Source of the DNA: Verrucomicrobiaceae bacterium | Lineage (GTDB): Bacteria; Verrucomicrobiota; Verrucomicrobiae; Verrucomicrobiales; Akkermansiaceae | Direction: 5' to 3' | Assembly: GCA_947372405.1 (NCBI GenBank) | Contig: CANBTO010000252.1 | Span: forward strand, 1 to 7,156 | Length of the DNA stretch: 7,156 nt | Part shown: positions 6,082-7,156 of the stretch, piece by piece | Position numbering within the stretch: the stretch's first letter is position 1 | How the letters are laid out: each line of letters starts with the position of its first letter | Program-made: the position numbers and the translations under genes | The notes under the pieces: generated by a model | The model's database searches: none | Seen by the model: the letters and a program-made list of their open reading frames with translations, nothing else | What the model was told of the DNA's origin: nothing

Positions 6082-6970
6082 TCTCCGGACTCCACAATCC
6101 CTTCGCCGATGAATCGACGAAACCGCAAAAATTGCGGCTGATGCCATCATCAGAGAGGAAGGCTCCGGTATCGGAGCTCCGTTGAATTGGGCGGTAGTGG
6201 TGAACGCATTAAGATCATTCCATGAGGTCGTCGGCGTGGCGCCACCATTCACACCGGCGAAACCCTGGTTGATGTTGTTCACCTGCGTCGAAGTGGCTGC
6301 AATGAAATGCATGGGCGATTGGTCGGTGACAGAAATCGATCCGGTCGCCAGAAACGCCGCCACATCCGCGAATGGAACCATGAAACTGACGTAGTAATCC
6401 GGGTCTCCTATCGTGGCTGTGGTGACACATTCGTCGTTCCGCCATCCACCGAGTGGTCCACCGCCCGATAGTTGTAGTTGGAGGTGTTCGTGGAGTAAGT
6501 CTTGTAAGATACCTTGGCAATGTTGGTCGTCCCTGGGGTGCTGTTACTGCCCGAGCCGGGTGCGGAAATGACGATTTCGGATTTGCTACCCTGAAGGTTG
6601 AGACCAAGAAAGTGTCGATCGTTCCGTTGATGTCCGCGTCGATGCCGATCCATGCCACGCGATCAAATGCAGGTTTGCTTTTTGCCCCCCCCCCGGCTGC
6701 GTCCATCCTAAGGCGGAATCCGATCATTCCATCCGTTGCGCTTGAGTTTCCGTTGTCGTTGAAGGTCACAAAAAGACCGAAATCCGTGCCACTGCCAACA
6801 ATGTCACCTGAAGATTGTCCAGTCTGCTGGTCCGCTATAAAATCATAGTTTCCTAACATCAGCGTCCACGCACTGCTGGGGTCGGATACCGACACAGCAG
6901 CACTTGCCACCTGCATGGTAGGGGTCAAAGACAACAAGGGGAAAACCAAAAGTGGAAACGATTGTTTCAC
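6076..6970 (-). pseudogene. PEP-CTERM sorting-domain protein, broken by two frameshifts
   Basis: Reading from GTG 6970, three successive frames join into one protein of about 298 residues. Frame one gives a signal peptide (MKQSFPLLVFPLLSLTPTMQVASA), the mature start AVSVSDPSSAWTLMLGNYDF and the segment WIGIDADINGTIDTF. Near 6604 sense passes to the next frame (LGLNLQGSKSEIVISAPGSG...), and near 6421 to the third (TATIGDPDYYVSFMVPFADV...). Each change is explained by one missing base, at a CC on the plus strand (6604-6605) and a GG (6421-6422); adding two bases to 895 gives exactly 299 codons. The C-terminus has the sorting signal: IPEPSS, a hydrophobic helix (LMMASAAIFAVSS) and a basic tail (IHRRRD), recognised by exosortase, which exports and cleaves such proteins. 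DADINGTID matches an EF-hand-type calcium loop. No Shine-Dalgarno sequence is seen before the GTG. As given, the gene yields only a truncated product; sequencing or assembly error is a strong alternative to true decay. Confidence 0.82.
6685..6694. repeat. Homopolymer run of ten C (ten G in the coding strand)
   Basis: Ten consecutive C on the plus strand, encoding AAGGGAK in the PEP-CTERM gene at about residues 91-97. As counted here the run keeps the reading frame: family-like sequence lies on both sides in the same frame. Long G runs slip in replication and are also hard to sequence, so the length could vary between cells or be miscounted. Confidence 0.9.
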
Positions 6971-7120
6971 TTGGGCGCTTTATCACGAAGATCGGGGGAG
7001 CGCACGCATCAAAAATTCAAGTGTGGGCGACGGAGCAAAACCGGATTTGTTGCCGGAGCAAAACCGGACAGATTATAGCGTGAAATAGCCGAGAATTGGC
7101 GGCCATGTTAACTTTGGTGA
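6971..7120. other. Upstream region of PEP-CTERM gene, no gene supported
   Basis: This 150-bp stretch lies between the GTG start of the PEP-CTERM gene (minus) and a possible short frame at the right edge (plus). It holds the tandem 15-bp direct repeat listed separately. No convincing promoter for the PEP-CTERM gene is visible. If the repeat marks the end of an inserted element, the gene's native promoter would have to lie within about 50 bp of its start or have been displaced. Confidence 0.5.
7031..7068. repeat. Two copies of a 15-bp direct repeat (CGGAGCAAAACCGGA)
   Basis: The copies occupy 7031-7045 and 7054-7068 and are identical, 23 bp apart start to start, about two helical turns. Around the second copy the sequence TGTtgCCGG...CCGGACA is also an imperfect palindrome. 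Repeated transposase-binding sites of this kind are known at the ends of IS21-family elements, which start with TG; a TG occurs at 7022-7023 just outside the first copy. No transposase can be confirmed because the window ends shortly after. A pair of activator or repressor sites for the PEP-CTERM gene is the alternative. Confidence 0.6.
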
Positions 7121-7156
7121 ATGTTCGAGAACCCAGAGCTTGCGGAACGGGTGGAA
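7121..7156 (+). CDS. Possible start of a gene running off the right edge
   Basis: An ATG at 7121, directly after an in-frame TGA (7118-7120), opens twelve codons reading MFENPELAERVE up to the window end. The composition (charged, helix-like) resembles a real protein N-terminus, but twelve codons are too few to judge and there is no clear ribosome-binding site. If the direct repeat beside it is an insertion-sequence end, this would be the natural place for a transposase gene. A different frame from ATG 7105 is also open to the edge (MLTLVNVREPRACGTGG) and cannot be excluded. Confidence 0.22.
   Translation, partial: MFENPELAERVE

Noticed and set aside
5408..6097. A 229-codon open frame on the minus strand
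   Set aside because: Antisense to the transpeptidase, which has the catalytic SHGC motif and a lipoprotein signal. No supporting features.
6408..6653. A separate 81-residue gene on the minus strand
   Set aside because: Its first residues (MDRHRRGHQ...) are out-of-frame noise. From LGLNLQGSK onward it is simply the middle part of the frameshifted PEP-CTERM protein.
1..7156. CRISPR array, tRNA, rRNA, toxin-antitoxin or defence system
   Set aside because: Looked for regularly spaced repeats, cloverleaf-like arms and known defence domains on both strands. Nothing beyond the single pair of repeats at 7031-7068 was found, and the genes present are envelope and transport proteins.

Overview
The window most resembles a chromosomal segment from a moderately GC-rich Gram-negative bacterium, probably a member of the Verrucomicrobiota (Luteolibacter/Haloferula-like). 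The lineage call is an inference. It rests on a secreted protein with a C-terminal PEP-CTERM sorting signal, a lipoprotein L,D-transpeptidase (implying an outer membrane and periplasm), and a secreted protein with an HEWGTF motif of a kind I associate with Verrucomicrobia, Planctomycetes and myxobacteria. No rRNA, tRNA, CRISPR array or complete mobile element is visible.

Left part (1-3642, all minus strand, read right to left): an MsbA-type ABC exporter (1906-3642), a small acidic protein of about 100 residues whose frame meets the exporter stop (1556-1858, possibly from 1909), a secreted HEWGTF protein of unknown function (214-1482), and the first 33 codons of what looks like an FtsK/SpoIIIE-type DNA translocase (1-100, cut by the window edge). 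Gaps are short (73 and 113 bp), so these four may be co-transcribed, but their functions do not form an obvious pathway.

Middle part (3643-5344): a divergent spacer with an AT-rich imperfect palindrome, then a TauE/SafE-family membrane permease on the plus strand (3741-4472), facing a minus-strand M50/S2P-like membrane metalloprotease (4480-5196) with 7 bp between their stop codons. A 148-bp spacer with a plausible sigma70-type promoter separates the protease from the next gene.

Right part (5345-7156): a lipoprotein L,D-transpeptidase (5345-6079) converges on a PEP-CTERM protein gene (6076-6970, minus). Their stop codons overlap inside the palindrome TTTTAAAA. The PEP-CTERM gene is intact from signal peptide to sorting signal only if two single-base deficits are corrected, near 6604 and near 6421; it also carries a run of ten G (coding strand). 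Upstream of it lies a 15-bp direct repeat in two copies (7031-7045 and 7054-7068) that could be the end of an insertion sequence or a regulatory repeat. A short open frame then runs off the right edge.

Most of the window is ordinary housekeeping and envelope biology. I do not see a convincing undescribed multi-gene system. The points most worth checking are the doubly frameshifted PEP-CTERM gene, the HEWGTF protein, the small protein attached to the ABC exporter, and the repeat at the right edge.
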